A stretch of DNA of 64,000 nucleotides. Source: Sitta carolinensis (taxonomy: Eukaryota; Chordata; Aves; Passeriformes; Sittidae). Location of the stretch: assembly GCA_032173965.1 (NCBI GenBank), contig CM063287.1, forward strand, positions 8,003,859 to 8,067,858, in the 5' to 3' direction. The number at the start of each line of letters is the position of its first letter. Positions within the stretch are counted from its first letter, which is position 1. The translations under genes were made by a program, and so were the position numbers. Shown here piece by piece: positions 22,863 to 38,640 of the stretch. The notes beneath the pieces are model-generated. The model ran no database searches and was not told the DNA's origin. It worked only from the letters and a program-made list of their open reading frames with translations.

Positions 22863-23897
22863 AAAGCCTCTATAATTAAATGTATAAACTGTTTCTCACA
22901 CAACCAATGGACCACTCCACCAAAAATCTTCTTAGACCAGACAGAAAATAGATATATTTCACTTTGATATGTGATAACAGAAAAAAAATGTTTGATCTCT
23001 GTGCACAGAATGTTCAGCATGTATCTTGATGCAACAAAGATGAAGAGCTTTTAAAATTATTTCCTTGATGGTCTTCACAATAAACATATGTCAGCTGCAT
23101 TATCTAAATATACTCTGTGTTGATTATAGTTACATGAAATTGTTCTTTGTTTTTCCTGAGAGCTGACCTGATTTAACAGCAGGGAAGCATTATATTTGCC
23201 AAATGGGAGACCCAGGTTCAGGAACAGATTTGATTTCCCAGGCTTCTTGCCAGAGAAAACTGAACATGTCATACAGGTAATTTATTTAGTCACAGTAGGG
23301 GAGGGAACAGAGAAGTGAGAACAGAGGGAGAGAACAGCAGAGCTGAGCCATAAACCCCTGCAGAGATCACCAGCCAGCAAGCTTTGCTGTCACCAAGGGC
23401 GAGAGCAGCAAGCCACACGGGGCTGTAGCAGGAACAATTTACTTGCAAACCAGACAGAAGGAGACAGAAAACAGAGCCCCTTCCAATGGGAGGCTGCGTT
23501 TGGAGAGTCACTTATTTGTGCAATTCAGAGCTGATCACCAGTTGTATAACAAGAAAAAGCTTCATTCAGTGGCTGACACTAATCAAAAGCTGCTGCTTAT
23601 TAGCAACAGAAAGACCAGAGAGGCAATAGATCACGGCAAATGGGCCCCCTTATCTGCCAAGCAAGCACAGCCCACCAAACACAGCTGAAATATCTCAGCA
23701 GAGACCATTTCAGCTGAGGTACTTTCCCAGTGTTTTGTAGTTTGTGTCCATGGGTTAGATGGAGAATTTGTCAGCATGCTTCCACATTCTGATCTCTTTG
23801 TAGATTGATTATGTTCTGCCTGAAAGCATATGCTACTTAGTGTGTACTCCTCCTGCCTCTCTGTTTTGAGATAGCAGGCAATAAAAACTGGAATGAC

Positions 23898-23920
23898 AAA
23901 AAAAAAAAAAAAAAAAAAAA
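23898..23920. repeat. Poly-A tract, 23 A
   Basis: A run of 23 A following AATAAAAACTGGAATGAC. An AATAAA-like hexamer 17 bp upstream resembles a retrocopy 3' end, but no parent sequence was recognised. Confidence 0.9.
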
Positions 23921-26900
23921 GTTTCATGTTTCCTGAATTGTTTTCTTTGGTCAAATTATAGAATGTGAAACAGAACAGGTCATTTCTAATAGAGGACTTT
24001 CATTATACAAAAATACAATGGATTCCAAGACGTTCAACCTCTCCACAATTATTGCACTGAAGGGTGAGAACAAGCTTTGAGCACATAAAGAAGGAAAAGT
24101 ATTACTTTTTACATGAGTAACACAATGGGAACAACAACATAACAGACTCCATTCAAAAACTCATTAGCTCTAAAAGCATCACAAAATTCCTTAGCAAGGA
24201 ACGTTCAAGGATTATACAATCTTGAGAGAAAACTCTGGTGGATCACTTTTTTTTTTTAGGATTCCCCCACATTCCTACAATTTCTTGCACAAAAAACTAG
24301 AGTTAAAAAAGAGATGCAATTTTCTTGTTTAACTTCACAATAACTATGGATTTTCAGCAACAATCAAATATCTTTGACATTGAGTAAAGTACCGTGACTG
24401 AGTAAATGGCTAATTCAGTCTATCAGTTGCAGTTTCATAAGCATTCAAAAGAGCTTGCGATTTTTGCATAAAAATTTCATAACCCTGATCTTGATTTTTC
24501 TTGCAAGCTGAATACAATCGATTTTAAATGCTTTGGTCCACATCAAACTAGGAACATAAGAGAAAGACAAACACCTTGAGAATTTCAGTGATCTTCAACT
24601 ACTATAGTTATGGTAGTATACATTTAATATCCTTATAACTAAAATACTTCCATGTTTATTTATGTTGCAGATACCTTTACTTAGAAAGGTTTTAAGAAAC
24701 AAGGCTTTTAAAGTATTTGTTCCAAAGATGAAAAGACATAAATGTTCTGGTAATCCTGCCCCAGATTTGACTGCTATTTAAACAAAAATAGATACTATTT
24801 TACTGTGCTGAGAATTACTTTGTCACCATCAAACTTCATTTTAAGAAGACACCAACATTGTACAAAACAGAGTAAGAAATGTGGGGTCTAACATCATGAA
24901 AACACAAGCATCATCATACCTTAAGAATAAATCTTCATTATCTGTTTGAGCCAATTAAATCATGTCAGGGTGCTTGTTCAGTGTTGGCCTCCATCAACAG
25001 ACCATCTCTCAAGCTTATTGTTGAATTTCATTCAAGTTTACCAAATTATCAATTAATCCTGTTTGTAATTGTTTTGGTAAAGTATCCCTCCTAACCTATT
25101 CTTTTCAAGTCTGTTTTCAGAGACTCCCTTTTACACATCTGTTGACATTTTACATCTTGAACTTTTATTTCCATAGCAGTGTTTCACAAGACACTACTTT
25201 CTGCTCCATCTATTGCCTCTAATTTTACTCTAACATCATAGCAATACATACAAAACTCTCTCATTCATGTGACCCACATCTCTAACTCCAGACACATTCC
25301 ATTAAGACCACACTTAAGCCTGAAAAGGAAGCTGTTCATTTTCAGACTTTGCCTCATTCACATGACTTTTCTCACCAGTGGGACTCCTCATGACACATGA
25401 GACAATTTCAGGTTCCTACTTTGCTGCAATCATCCTTCAGGTCTTGCATTTCTACCACTGCTTCCGGTACTTCCTAATTCTGAAGACAGGTGCAGATGGC
25501 AAAATCCTGATTTGGCACCATCTTCTTGGGGATATTTGCATTAAGAGCTTTATCTCCGATCTCTGTAATTAAATCCCTTTCTCTCCAAACCAGTGGGGAT
25601 TAAAATACTCCAAGAGAAACTGTTATCTTGCTCCTGGCAATGTGACAACATGACCATCTCTCAGTCTCCCTTTCAGTGATTTCCTATTTTCAGAAAAGGG
25701 TAGGAACTCATTCCCTTGTTTCCTCCATTATCAATAGAGCAGCTGTCAGTGTAATTTCAGCTCTAACAATATATCCACCTACTGGCATTCACACTGCTTC
25801 TTCCAACTTGAATATCTTTCTGTCTCTCACTTCTGGGCATCACCATCCTGCCCACTCTGGACACCCTCTCATACTTAATAAATCCTCTTCAAGTTTTTAG
25901 TTGAATTTTTTTCCTTGTTTTTCAGTTTGACTAACCCTTAAGAACTCTTTACTGCACTGCAAATGGAGAATCATCCAGATCACAAGTAACTTGCATTTTA
26001 TACAAGTCCCTGTCTGAAAACTGAGAGGCTGTTGCCTTTCTGCTTGGAAAGGTTTTCTAAGGAAGGAAGATAAGTTCAGACATGCTGTATTACTCTGCAA
26101 TGAAGTGATTAACTAAGTTGGCACTTAAGTGTGTGTGATTAACTTTGAAAGCCACCTTCCTGCTGAGACAAGGGACTTCATGCTTGCCTCAGTTCTACTG
26201 TCTCAGTCAATCTGGCAGAAAACGACTTTTTCACATTACTTATCTTTCAAAACCAGTAAGAAAAGAATTTTGGCATTAAAACAAAGCCTGGAGAATGCAG
26301 CAGATTCTGGGGAAAAAACCCTGGTTTTGGGAACCTAAATCCATGAAATTGTCAAGGCCTGTAATATCTGCTCAAAGTGCATAGTTTACAGATCTACCAA
26401 CTGCACGAGCAAGCAGATGCAGAATGCCATGTGCTATATACAAACGAATTATTGTATTATTTATGGGTAGAAAACTTAATTAGCAATTTGGTTTCATTAG
26501 TCAATTTATAAATAAACAGATACACGTAAAATTTCAGGGTGAAACACCACAACGACCAAGAGTTAGGAGATAAAAACGTATCAGTTCAGAAAATTGCATC
26601 TTGAATCAAGATGTAAGGTGTGTGGGAGACATGTCCACAGAGGTATTCTCAAATTAAATGGAAAAAGTCCTTCTGGGAGGTTTGTTGGAGCACTGAAATG
26701 AGATAGAAAAGACAATGATGCAAGGAGAGAGACTGCATCCACCAAGCAATATTTCAAACTCAAAAGGATGATGATACAACTCTTCCAGGTAAAGCCAAAA
26801 TAACTCAAACCACAGAAGGGTTTTCACACATATCTTAGCAGAACCTGAATGTTTCTGCTGCAGTACATGAGAAACTTCCGTGAAGTTAGGGCACAGTCCC

Positions 26901-29151
26901 ACAGCTAATTCAGTCACCCAGAAAAATGGCAAAATACTATTAGCAATCTACATTTTATTCCTCTTTAGGTCTCAGAAGGCCTTGAAATTTAATGCCTTTG
27001 TGCAAAACCATCTGATCAGGCAGAAAAAAACAATAGAAAAATCACATCTATTTCACTAAGAATACTTCTATTAATACTATTGATTTAAATAAAAATTCAC
27101 TCCTATTATTGGTGTAGTAAGAACAACATTAAAAGTAGTTATCTGAGCACTCACTAAACCTCATACTTCATTAAATGGGGTTTCCTGAAGAGTAACTTAG
27201 TTCTTGCTTCACATTTTATGATATTTCTTATTCTTCAGCTTCTTTCCTTAACTGAGAAAGGCAATCCATAACGAACTTGTATCACTTGCAGTTAATGACA
27301 TGCTATGCAGTTGTTCATCCTTTGGATACTCAGCAATAAACATATTTTTCTTTGTTTCATTTCTGTAGGCTTTTGCTTACCTTTATGTTCCATACTTAGA
27401 CTATACAAATAACAAAGAACTATTTTTATTATGAAATCTACACAAAGCTATAGTTACTTGTCTCATAATGACTGATAATACAGAGAAAAGATAAAGCTAG
27501 ACAGCAAAAACCTTTTATGTAGTACTTTTATTGCTGTATCACCTTATATGTAGTGACGATGGATATTTCCTACTCCATTATCAAGACAAAAGGAACCTTA
27601 TAACAAGAAAGAAAATTCACAATTTCTCTTCTTGTAGTTTGATTAAAAAAAAAAAAGGAAAATCAAGTGAACCAAAAACTGAAATACCTCAACTTCAACA
27701 GGTCTATTTCATTTTATTTGGATAAAGTGTTTGAGAAGAAGAATTATTCCCTCCCTCCTCTTCCTCTGTATCTGAGAAAAGGCAGGACAGGTGTACCAGT
27801 ACATTCATACATTAGTGTGTGCACGTAAGAGCTCAAAGCAACACTATGTCAGAATATCTCTGACAAAGCAGCATCTGAAAAACATCTCAAAAGCAAGCAA
27901 AGCCTAAAGATTTTAAAATGTTCACCAAAAAAAAACTTGGAAAAATTGCTTCTAAAGGTCGTCTACCCAATTTTTGGGCAGTCTTTCTATGGCTTTTCCA
28001 TTATTCAAGGAGGAGGAATAAGGAATAAGCTGCTGGGGTCAGGGCACTAACAGGAGCCTCATCACTGCTCAATGACATCAACTGCTCAAGAGGAGCCGTT
28101 CTTAGATCTTCAGCTTCCTTCCAACTCCGTGTTTTACAAACTGATGTCCTTTGGGCCAATTCTCAGCATATGTAAAGCCTCAGAGCTCCCCTGGCATTAT
28201 CAGAACTGTCCTTTACGTCTAAATAACGGCCACTGTGCCTTGCTTGCTCCATTGCTCCCTTGGTTCAGCATTTTCAGTACACTCTCATTGCTGGCTGGCG
28301 CACACACAGACAACTTCTGGTACGAAGGCTGCAAAACGCCTTCATTTTACAGGACCTATGATGAACACCAAAATTGCATAAATCCTTTTCCTAGCATTCA
28401 CATTAACTGCAACAATTGGAGATTTAAAGCAGTTTCACTGGAAAGACAAACCAAAAAGCCATTTCTGTGCAGGACAACATTCCTTGTGTCAGTACTGACC
28501 CACTAAACCACTAATTGCCATCCTTGAAAAATTAACCAGGAGCACAAAGAGGAGTAGCCTAGACCACTCGTCTGTTTGTGTTTATTCAGACAAAGAAATT
28601 ATTTCAAAATGGTAAGTAATATACAACAGAGAACAAGAACAATGATCAAAACTAGAGTTGTGGCTTTCATTTAATTTATGGGAGTATATTAATAACTCCC
28701 TTCACTCTTTGATGGTCAAAATAAAACATCAAGCACAAATAACACTGCTCTACTGACAACACGGTTTAGCTTCTGCACAACTGAGTGATGCCATCAAGTG
28801 GTCAATAAATGCATCATTTTGTTTTCTAAGTGAGGCTTTTGGGTTCATCTTCACTGAACATGATGCATTTTGTGTGGAAAATCTACTGCCATGAAATCAG
28901 CAAATAGCACACTCCACTGATAAATTAGTGCATTAATTGAGAGCACTAGTGACAGATAAGAGATGGCCCTGTTTTTCCAAAAGTCAACTCTGACACTGCT
29001 CTCTAGCTCCTCCTAAGAAGGTAAGATTCTCTGAGAGCACAAACAGCCTTCTAACTGCTTTAGAGGTGATTTTTGCTATTGGTTTTGCAGTTGGGTGGAT
29101 CTAGAAGACCATACCAGGGAAGACTGAATTATGTAAATATTAAAAGTATTT

Positions 29152-29168
29152 AAAAAAAAAAAAAAAAA
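29152..29168. repeat. Poly-A tract, 17 A
   Basis: A simple A run in AT-rich intron. A similar 17-A run lies at 60597-60613. Confidence 0.85.
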
Positions 29169-32100
29169 CCCAATTTAGCATTGTGAGTGGTTAAGGATGT
29201 GCAACATCCCAGAATTTAAACCATTTCTAGTTTTCTCAATTAATAATAAAAAGACCCTTAAAGCAGATAAATAGAAATTCGATGGTATAGAAATTTTGCA
29301 GAATAACTGTACTTTTGTTTTCTCAACAAAACATAACTCCATTAGTGAAGACTCTCTTGAAATCGTAGTTTGTCATTATTAAAAATGTGTATAAACATTT
29401 TTGAATAGCGCATGTTTCTACAAAACTACACATTAATCACAATGGCATCAATACTATTTTAAGGCACTAGGCAGAACTGAATCAGCTTTGACTTTTTTCT
29501 TTTTCCCTTCAACACTAGTTCTGAGGTAGAATTAACTGCAAACCATCTCAATTATTCACGGAACATAACTGCTTTTCTGAACACTGCATATTTGATCTCT
29601 GTTCTTTGCAAGTTCTTCAATAATTATGTTTTCTTTTGCCCTTCAACACAGAATGAGCTGCACTTGCTCACCTGCCTTTCATGACAAATCAATGACAGAG
29701 GTATTTTGTACACCCTCATTAGCATTCTGCAGGGATGCCTGACTTTGTCACCTCGTTTGGGACTATTTTACTTTGTACACGATGAGTACTATTTTCATGT
29801 CACAGTGGCTCGGCTCAGTTTGAGCACACACAAAAGGAAAACACTCTTCTGCCATCTAGAAAAAACAGTCAAACATGGTGATTGCAGATAAGCTGATAAA
29901 ACCTCCCATTCTTTGGTAGTGAGGAGCACATTTGGATTCAGAGCAGCATTGACAGCCAAGGAACACATAAGCATTGCTTGCCTATCTAAAGATATCTGTG
30001 CACAATTGGGCCAAGAGAAACTTCCATCTGGGGGGAGACATAACCTCTTCCCCTTTGGATCACACCTTAAGCTGAGAGCAGGAGGGATGAGCATCAGCCT
30101 AAGCCTCCTCAACACTGCTTCTTCCCTACCAACAAAAGATTGCTGTGGTTTCCCCAGCACATCAGGAGCACGTGCCACGCACTGCACACTCCCACTCACA
30201 GAGACATTTTAAGCAAACCAAAACACTGACGCATGAGCTCCTTTCAAATCTGCCATTGTGCTCTCTAAAGCGCCTACTTGAAGATAACAAAGTCAAACCC
30301 CAAACATGGCTCCAACTCAGCACTTTATATCCTCAGACTTTAAGAAAGACTCTGGGGCACACATAATGCTATCAGGCCTGCTGCATTACCAGAAGCAAAA
30401 AGTTATGAGGCTCAAGGTAAGTTCAGAAAGGCTACCATTGTCTCATGCACAGACAGCAAGTTCTATACTCCAACAAGCAGCTCCAGAAATACACAGCCCC
30501 AAAACTTACCCTTATTGTCCCATCTATGATTTTTCCCCTCCCACAGCTGTTACTTCTACCAGCAAAGGGGACAGCAATATTGCATAAGGCAGAGGAGACA
30601 CCAGAAATCATCACATAGCCAGGGAAGCACAGCTGTGGTTAAAGGAGCCCACTTAGCTAAACAACAATCATTTATTTATGCCAACTGCTGAAAGACTTGC
30701 AGTGTTTATGAATCTAGTTGTGACTCAGTATGTATTTATAGCATATATTTATCGACAAGCTTTAGGGGTTGATCTATTGAAAGATCTCTGCAATGTATCA
30801 CATACTTACAACTGCATTCAAAGATTATGCAAATATCCCAAGCCTAGCAACAGTCTAAAGCTGCTATGTCATTTTCTAAAATCAACTTTAAAAGGAACAC
30901 TTTCTCCTTTCCTCACTCATGAAAGACATAACAAATGCCAAAATTATTTCTGCTCATTACTAAGGAAAGGTTCCTGTCCTCACTCAGCACTACTATTTGT
31001 GATATAAAAATCACTTTGCTTGCAGATCTCAAATCCCCCATGGCCACCCAGTGCTATAAACTGGGTAGCATTAAAACACTGAAAATCTGCATTCTTCACT
31101 TTTCCTTTTAGCACTTGCCACTGAATAGCTTCAGACACCACACAACTTTTTTAACACCCACTAAAGCTACTATAAGTTATTGGAGTATTACTCTGAATTT
31201 CTCTCTCCCCTTCAGCTCTGCATGAGACAAATGGGGGAAAAACAAAAAAATTCACAAATTGTCAGGCGTTCTCCTGTGAATACATGAAATTAACCAGTTG
31301 TTCAAATCTGTTTAACACCTGGTAGTTCCCATTGTGAACCTGAGGGCGGATTTTCAAGAAGTCTCAAAATTTACACACTTCCTTACCAGAGGCTGCTGCA
31401 AGACCTGGCTTCTTGTTTTGATGATTAAATGAGACCTGACCTCCTTAAAGTTTTTCAACTAGACTTTTTTTTTTTTTCTTTTTTTTAACTATGTCTGGCT
31501 CTGGGGATAAACAGTTATTACACTGGGGACAACCAGGCTTACCTCTAACCAACAGAAATGCAGACTATTTCTTTAATAGTTTATTATTAAAAATTGCTTA
31601 AAAATCAGCCAAATTACAACTTGCACCTAAGGTTTCTCCCCACATGAAAGTCATTCTATGGCAGACACTAATTCAGACTCATCTAGAGGAAGCCAAACAG
31701 AAAAGACTTGCTTTTAAAACACCTCACATTCCACGGGCAGATTACTGTTTCACTTAAAGGCTCTACTTTCAGCTGTTGTAGAATTCCTTCAACTGCACCC
31801 AATTCCAGTAACTAGTAACTACATTATATTTAAACAATATATATGTTGTCAGAGTGGATAGATAATACTCAAGCCCTGTGGCATGAACTAGACAGAAATA
31901 TTGTATTACACATCTTATTAGGTACTACTTAGGCTTTATTACTAAGAATGCTGTTACATTTTATGTTTACATTCATATAATCTCATTATATAACACCTTC
32001 AGGTAGCTTCCTTTAGTCACAGACTAAAACCAAAATAATTTTGTCCCCATTCTCTTACCACTGCATTTGAATGTACTCTACACAAGACCAAGAGAGCTAT

Positions 32101-35100
32101 TACTGCACTGTGGCAAAGAATTCAATATTGCACCTTCCTGAACCTGTTTCTACAGGGCTTTGTAACACCAATAACCAGTGCTCATGCAGAGAGTTAAACA
32201 CAGAGGGAAGGAAAACGCTTGAACTAACAAGAAAAACGTCATAACGAAGAAGCTAGTGCCTAATTTCAAGCTGAGCAGAGAGAGATTGGTTTAAGGAAAA
32301 GATGCACCTCAAATATAGAAGCAGAAAAAGTAGGTTGGAGAAGGTTCCTACTTTCAAATATAATTTTTTTTGATCAGTTAAAAAATTATGTGACTTATTA
32401 GAGAAGTGAATTTCTAATGAGAAGTACGAGTACAAATAAGGAATTTTTGTTTGTTTATTCATAGGTCACCAACTTCTCACTAAAGGCATTAATTATTGGA
32501 TCATAACAATTTTCTGAGAATATCTATTATGACTGTATGCTCAAGTCAGAAGCCAAGTAAAAACAATTTCAAATATCAGAAAGCCACAACGTCTAGAGCC
32601 TTCTTGCAGTTCTCTGTCCCAAGCATTAGGAAAGTTTACTGTGAAAAACACTCAAATTCTAGACTGATAAAAATCAAGTTACAAGCAGGATGCCACAGAC
32701 AGCACAGTGTCAGGTGAGAGCCTGGACATCCTGACAAGAACCCTGCTATTCCCTGCAGGGCTGAGGTGGGCTTTCTTCAGTTGTCATTGTACAACTGCTA
32801 ATACTCTGATTTCTTCTCTTTTACTGCATAATATCTGTACACAATAACCATCTTGTCCAGAACACATGCTGTATACACCAGATAAATTGTCACAGTCTTC
32901 ACAGCATCTATTCTTGTCTCAGAATCACTGAATTGTTTTCTTAAAGCAACCTGACTAGAAGGTATGGGGCTGCAGGGAATCACTACCCAGGCCTGGCAGT
33001 ACATTACCCTCTTGTCTGACTGATAATAACCTGCACAATTGACAGCATGGGCTTTTACAGTTTCCCAAATCTCTCCCAAAGTGAGGCACTGCCTTCTGAG
33101 GTTAAATCCCTCAATGCATGATGAAGGTACAGCCTCTGAGAGCTCTAACACTGTAGCCTGGTTCTGCAGCCTCGATGGCTACTGCTAACTCTCCAACATT
33201 CCCAATTTACTTGGAACAGCCATTTCCCAAAGATCCAATTTTGTGAGCATTAGGCCAAAAGACATTTTTTCATTCAAGGACCTCTGTCTAAATACATACC
33301 ATGAATGTAGAAAACACCTTGCCCCTCCCCATGTCACCTAAGGTGAGTTCTACACAGCTCTTGAGCATTTTCTATAGCATTAATTATGCATGCTGTACTA
33401 TGAACTGCTTGTATTTTGGACCTGATGCATCTCAGTAACTAACTACTATGAAATCTAATTAATTTATTTCCTCACAGGCTGAAACTATTTTGTGCAAGCA
33501 GCAAAACTACCTCCCGGATAGACATGTCAGCTGATTTCTCAGGGGGCTTTTGTCACAGAAGCTCTTCATTTTCATGTGGCAAGAATATTTTGATGTAGTC
33601 CAAATCTACATCTTGAGACTGTCTGGCAGACAATGACCTCGCGCACTTACTAGTTTCAGAAACTCCATGGAGACCACTCAATTTTATGTAAATATATATA
33701 TTTAGACTGACAACCATTTCTCAGTTCTACAAGAGGAAAGTGATGGTGGTTGGATTTTTTACTACAATAACAGATTTCCTTAGTTATAGAGCCCAAGGCA
33801 CAATACTTTATTCTTGGCCACAGTACCAACAGGTCTTAATGAAGCCCAAGACTGAAGGAGGGGTAAAGTCTGAGGGAAGTTTGGCTCTTTCTTGTACACT
33901 CTACACAATTACACGTGGGTGTAGCAAAGGCATATCTCAGATGTTCCTTCCTCACAGCCCTCTCCTAGAGCAGGGTAGCTGCACATACCAAACACAGGCT
34001 AGACACCCTGGAGACCAAGGCCAGCATCCACTAGAGGGACAAATTGCTTCCTCTGTTCCCTGAGCTACAGCAAAGCCCAGCAATGTATTAAAGCAAGCTG
34101 CAAGGTCAGACCCTGCTAAGCAGGACAAGACTTTGTACATTTAGGCCTCTACCACACACAATCTGGGCAGTTAGAGAAAAACATTTATTCTCCCGTCCAC
34201 TCGAAGTCCCTTTCCAGTCTAAAAGACATTTCTGTGCAATGTAACAAAAGGCAACATCTGACTTCAGACTTTCCCAATCTCCTTGGTCCTCTGTGTGTGC
34301 AGGAGACAGCACTGTATGCTTACTTACATTAGGAAAAGGGGGTCCTAAATGGCACAAGTGCCTATCACTTTTTTCCCAGTTTAATCATACATTGAACTGC
34401 ACTGACCACAGCTAATCAGGTAACTCACAAGACTTCAGTGTCTTTGAACATCAAACCTGAACGAAAAGGTTTTTGCGAGCAATGAACAAATTGTGACCAG
34501 CAAAACTGTGAGACTACAAAATAGAAAGGTGGGTAATGTTCAATTTATAGACTAATTTTAGAACACACAGAAATGCTTAAGGAAAGGAAAGGCAGTGTTT
34601 TCTACCAATGCTCTCAAGACACTTATCTCTGTTTTGCATTAAGTGGAAGACAATTTTCACATTTCATGAATATACCCTTTCTAATATTCAGCACAAGACA
34701 TTCAGAATCCAATCAGCTGAACTGCACCAAGGCCCAGGAGCCAACACGGACTCCTAATCAGGGACCTGGGTGCACACAGAGTCCCATGAGACAAGCACCT
34801 TAAACATCTCTTTGTACCCCACAATGTGCTGATGCACTAGAAAGCAAATGTGACCCAAAAAGGGAAAGTATTTTGAAGTGATAAGTTTCTTGCCCACTGA
34901 CCCTTGCTGAAGTCATTTAAATATAAAGCTCTACAAGGCAAAAGATTAACCAAAGACGTTTCATATGAAGAACATATGATTTTTTTTTTTTTTAAACAAA
35001 GGTTAAACAGTTAAAACTTGACATTTCAATTCAGATAATGCCTTTTTTAATTTTACAATCTAATACTCAGGGAGGATGGAAATAATTTTTTTTAATACAA

Positions 35101-36564
35101 AATTGAATACCAGCCTAATTTCAACACACCACCTCTCTCTCCAAGTCACTCCTCTCACTGCCACCATCTCCCATTCCTGCCTCCCACTTCCCTCCTGACA
35201 GAGCCTTCATGTTGTGACCCACACTTACCACCACCCTGAGCAGGGAATCCCAGGTCTCAGCTGCAGTTAAATAACCAGTGCCCTCACCTAACGCTTCCTA
35301 AGCCCATGTGCAACTTCACCCCACAAGACAGTCACATTTCACAAGGGTCTGGAAGCCAAAACAATTTGGCAACTGATTGCCAGATTAAGCTCCACTTGGA
35401 GTGAGCATCAGCTGACAACTTCTTGCTTCCGTCCTCTGCTATGAAAAGTCTGAGCTCTCAAGGACAAGTCACACAAAGCCTCCAGCACAAAGCTCTCCTG
35501 TACACCTTGGGTACCTGCCAGCTGAAAGGGAGACTGAATCTGTCCAACACAATCCACAATTTCCATCACTCAGAAACCCTAACCAAGAGTGATTGGCTTT
35601 CTCTTCACCAAGAATGCCAGCGTGTGTTTAGAGTGGAGTGAGGGCCACAATAAGCACAACGCTTTATGCCACTCACACAAACCAGGAGAGACGAAACTTT
35701 TATCTTCAGGGTCAATTGGATTTAGCTGGGAAGCTCCATTTCTGATCTCTGCACATTTGACAGAAGGCAAGGAGTCACATGGATAATTTAGACAGAGAAA
35801 TTAATGATTGCAAGGTCTAACTTCATTTGTGTACTCCTTGGCTTATTTATTTCGTGTTCTTCCTAAAGTACTTGCATGAAGCATGCAACTGCATCCTGTT
35901 CGAGTGGTTAACACAGCATGAAGAGAAATACATACATGTCATGTCATTTCAGGCCGTGCAAAGTATAATAACATGTTAAATTATTTTTGTCTACTAAAAG
36001 TGAACCAGGCAGATGCTATAAAAAGCAATGACCAAAAATCTAAAATCATCTAAGTTATTTTTAATGTAAATAACTGTCCATGCATCCCCAGGATCAGCTC
36101 TCTTCTATTACAAAGTATGATACAATATGGGTTTGCAGCCATCTGTCACAGTTCCACTGAAACACTAAAGGTGATGGTTGATTGAGACAAAACTTTGGAA
36201 CCATTTTATGAAGACTTGTTATCCCCCAGTTGTTCCTCTAACAGAGTTCAATGTTGTCCTTGTGTAAGCAACACCTTCACTCAAAGTAAATACAATATTG
36301 AATCTACCATATTAGCTAGCTTGGCTTGTCTGGGCCAATGTCTTTTTCATATCTGTAACAGACACCACACCAATCTCTCTAAAGCTTTTAAAATCTTTTG
36401 CAGACATACACAAAACCAAATTGCTATAAGAGAATATCCTTCAGATTATTGTCATATTCATTGGCTTTTGTGCTGAAGCATGAGGATTTGAATTCTTTAT
36501 AATTTTTTAATCCTATCAAGTATAGTTGTACATTTTCTGATTATCTGTACAGAGTCTAATCCTT

Positions 36565-36567
<3 letters not shown>

Positions 36568-36597
<30 letters not shown>
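36568..36597. repeat. Poly-A tract, 30 A
   Basis: A run of 30 A, then TTA and a further 7 A. No gene-like sequence precedes it. Confidence 0.93.
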
Positions 36598-36599
<2 letters not shown>

Positions 36600-38597
36600 A
36601 AAAAAAATCCTACTAAAATTCTAAGCACTCAATACATTAACACTGAGTTCACAAAGTTCTTGCTGGTTTTAAGCCTTGACACTGCCACCTATGGAGCTGA
36701 AATAAAGCCCCTCTTGCTCTCTTCTTTGCAACACCATTTCCTCTTCTCCTATTATGATTTTTTTTTTCAAGTCTCTCTTTTCCACATCTTTAACCAGCTC
36801 TCACTTCCCTGTGAATACTTATGCATATGTCACATATACATTCACAAAACACAGTCACCAGAAAGGAAAAAGGAAAACCATGGCACTCCTAACACACTGC
36901 CATGGATTTCTCAACCCCAGTGGAGCTGTGAAATTCTTATTTTCCCATGAGCACACCTTTGCCAGTCTCAGCACAGTTTCATTACAGTGCCCACTGACCT
37001 ACTCCTGCTGGAGCCACTGAGTTATTGCCTTCCCTAGCCTGGATGGGGGTCACCCACATGTGACTGTTCTTCACAAATCCAGATCAGGGATGAGAACATT
37101 CAACACTGTTTCTTGTATAGAACTTGTACATTCTTCCTGTGCTAACCATATGTGTTCACCTACCTTCACAGAGCTCCTGAATTACAACAGCTTCTCACCT
37201 CCACTCTCTCCAGAACTGCTTAGCTGTGCTGCTGGCTTCTGTAATCACTTGCCAGAGCATCATTTTTCCATATGGTAACCCATCGACCTATAATAGTTTT
37301 GTGTGAACGTACTGAAAGAAAACAATATCCCTCAGAGCAAGTGTTTCCATCTTTGGTGAAGATGACACTGTCTTATATCCCCCTGTTTAATTGGGTATTG
37401 CTTTGGGAAATCGTCTTGCAGCTTCAGCAAAAGCCACAGGCTGTCTCATAGGATCAGAAAGGTATTGTAGCTGACCTATTTTAATGAAATTGCACTTGCA
37501 CGGTTGCTGCAAAACATCTCACACCAGTCCCTTGAAGAGATAATAAACAAAACCAAAAGAACAGTGAGCCGATTATAAAGCTACCACTGCCTTTTTTAAG
37601 ATTTAGTAGTACCAAATCTTGCTGTCTCTGGAAAGACATGAAAAGCCAAACCAACATAACCTACAAATGGACTTTACATTTTGTCTACACTGTGCAGTTC
37701 ACAGCTGCACGAGCTACTGATACATGAGCTAGGTCATTTTGAAGTCACACAGAAGGTTTTTCTGTGCTACAGTGCACAAGCAGCACAGCAAGCTCAAAAG
37801 TGGCACATCTCATGGATGCAAAGTAGGACAGAAGGTCGGACGTTCTGGGAAAGTCCTACATGTTTCTGAAATACTCAGTGCAGTTGTATATACTACAATG
37901 GTTTCCTCCATCAAAAGTTCTTGCACAATATGACTGAAATGAAGATTCAACAGGGATGCAGAAACCACCATTTCCTGAAGAAATGACACCACAAAAAAAG
38001 GAATGATTCAGTGTTGAATTGGATCTAGTTTGAGGTTACCCTTGCTCTAGGATTCACAGGCTAATAAACACATGAGCTAAAAATTCCTCTAAAATATTTC
38101 AACAAGGTTTTCACCCCATTATATGGCTGAGAAGAAAGGTCATCTTTTCACTCCAGTACAAACTTCCTTTATGCAAATCACTCAGGATTTACTACTTAGA
38201 AGTATAAACGAAGGTTCCTTCTCATGTTTGAGGTGCAAGAAATTACCATGTGCTGCTTATTGTCAGCAGCAGAATCCTTATGACTCATTTCTTTGTCCTC
38301 ATAAGACATTCAAATGGAAACAAAATTTCACGATATATTACTAACCCTTTTAACAAGGTGAATGATTTATTACACCACCATGAATATTTACAGTGCTGTA
38401 ACTGGTTTTAGAGGAAGCTTTAGCTGATATTTCACTTGGATCACGACTGCACCATATTTTCAACTTGGAATTTTTGTTGTAGTTCAGTTAAACATGTGCA
38501 GATGTGTGTATCACACACCTTAGTATTCAACCCAATACACGACTAAAGAACACCAACTCCTTAAACAGCACTTTTAAGAATAAGCTTCAAGGAGATT

Positions 38598-38640
38598 AAA
38601 AACAAACAAACAAAGAAACAAAAACCCACAAAAATAAACA
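38598..38640. repeat. Imperfect (AAAC)n repeat
   Basis: AAAACAAACAAACAAAG followed by further A/C-rich units. Low-complexity; a similar A/C-rich stretch lies at about 5718-5780. Confidence 0.75.

Noticed and set aside
28072..28506. 144-codon plus-strand frame
   Set aside because: No recognised domain or repeat, ordinary AT-rich intron composition, no splice or promoter context; considered chance.
33625..33632. Possible miR-346 relative (known to lie in a GRID1 intron in mammals)
   Set aside because: Only the 8-nt seed-like TGTCTGCC matches on the minus strand; the rest of the mature sequence does not follow and no convincing hairpin was seen.
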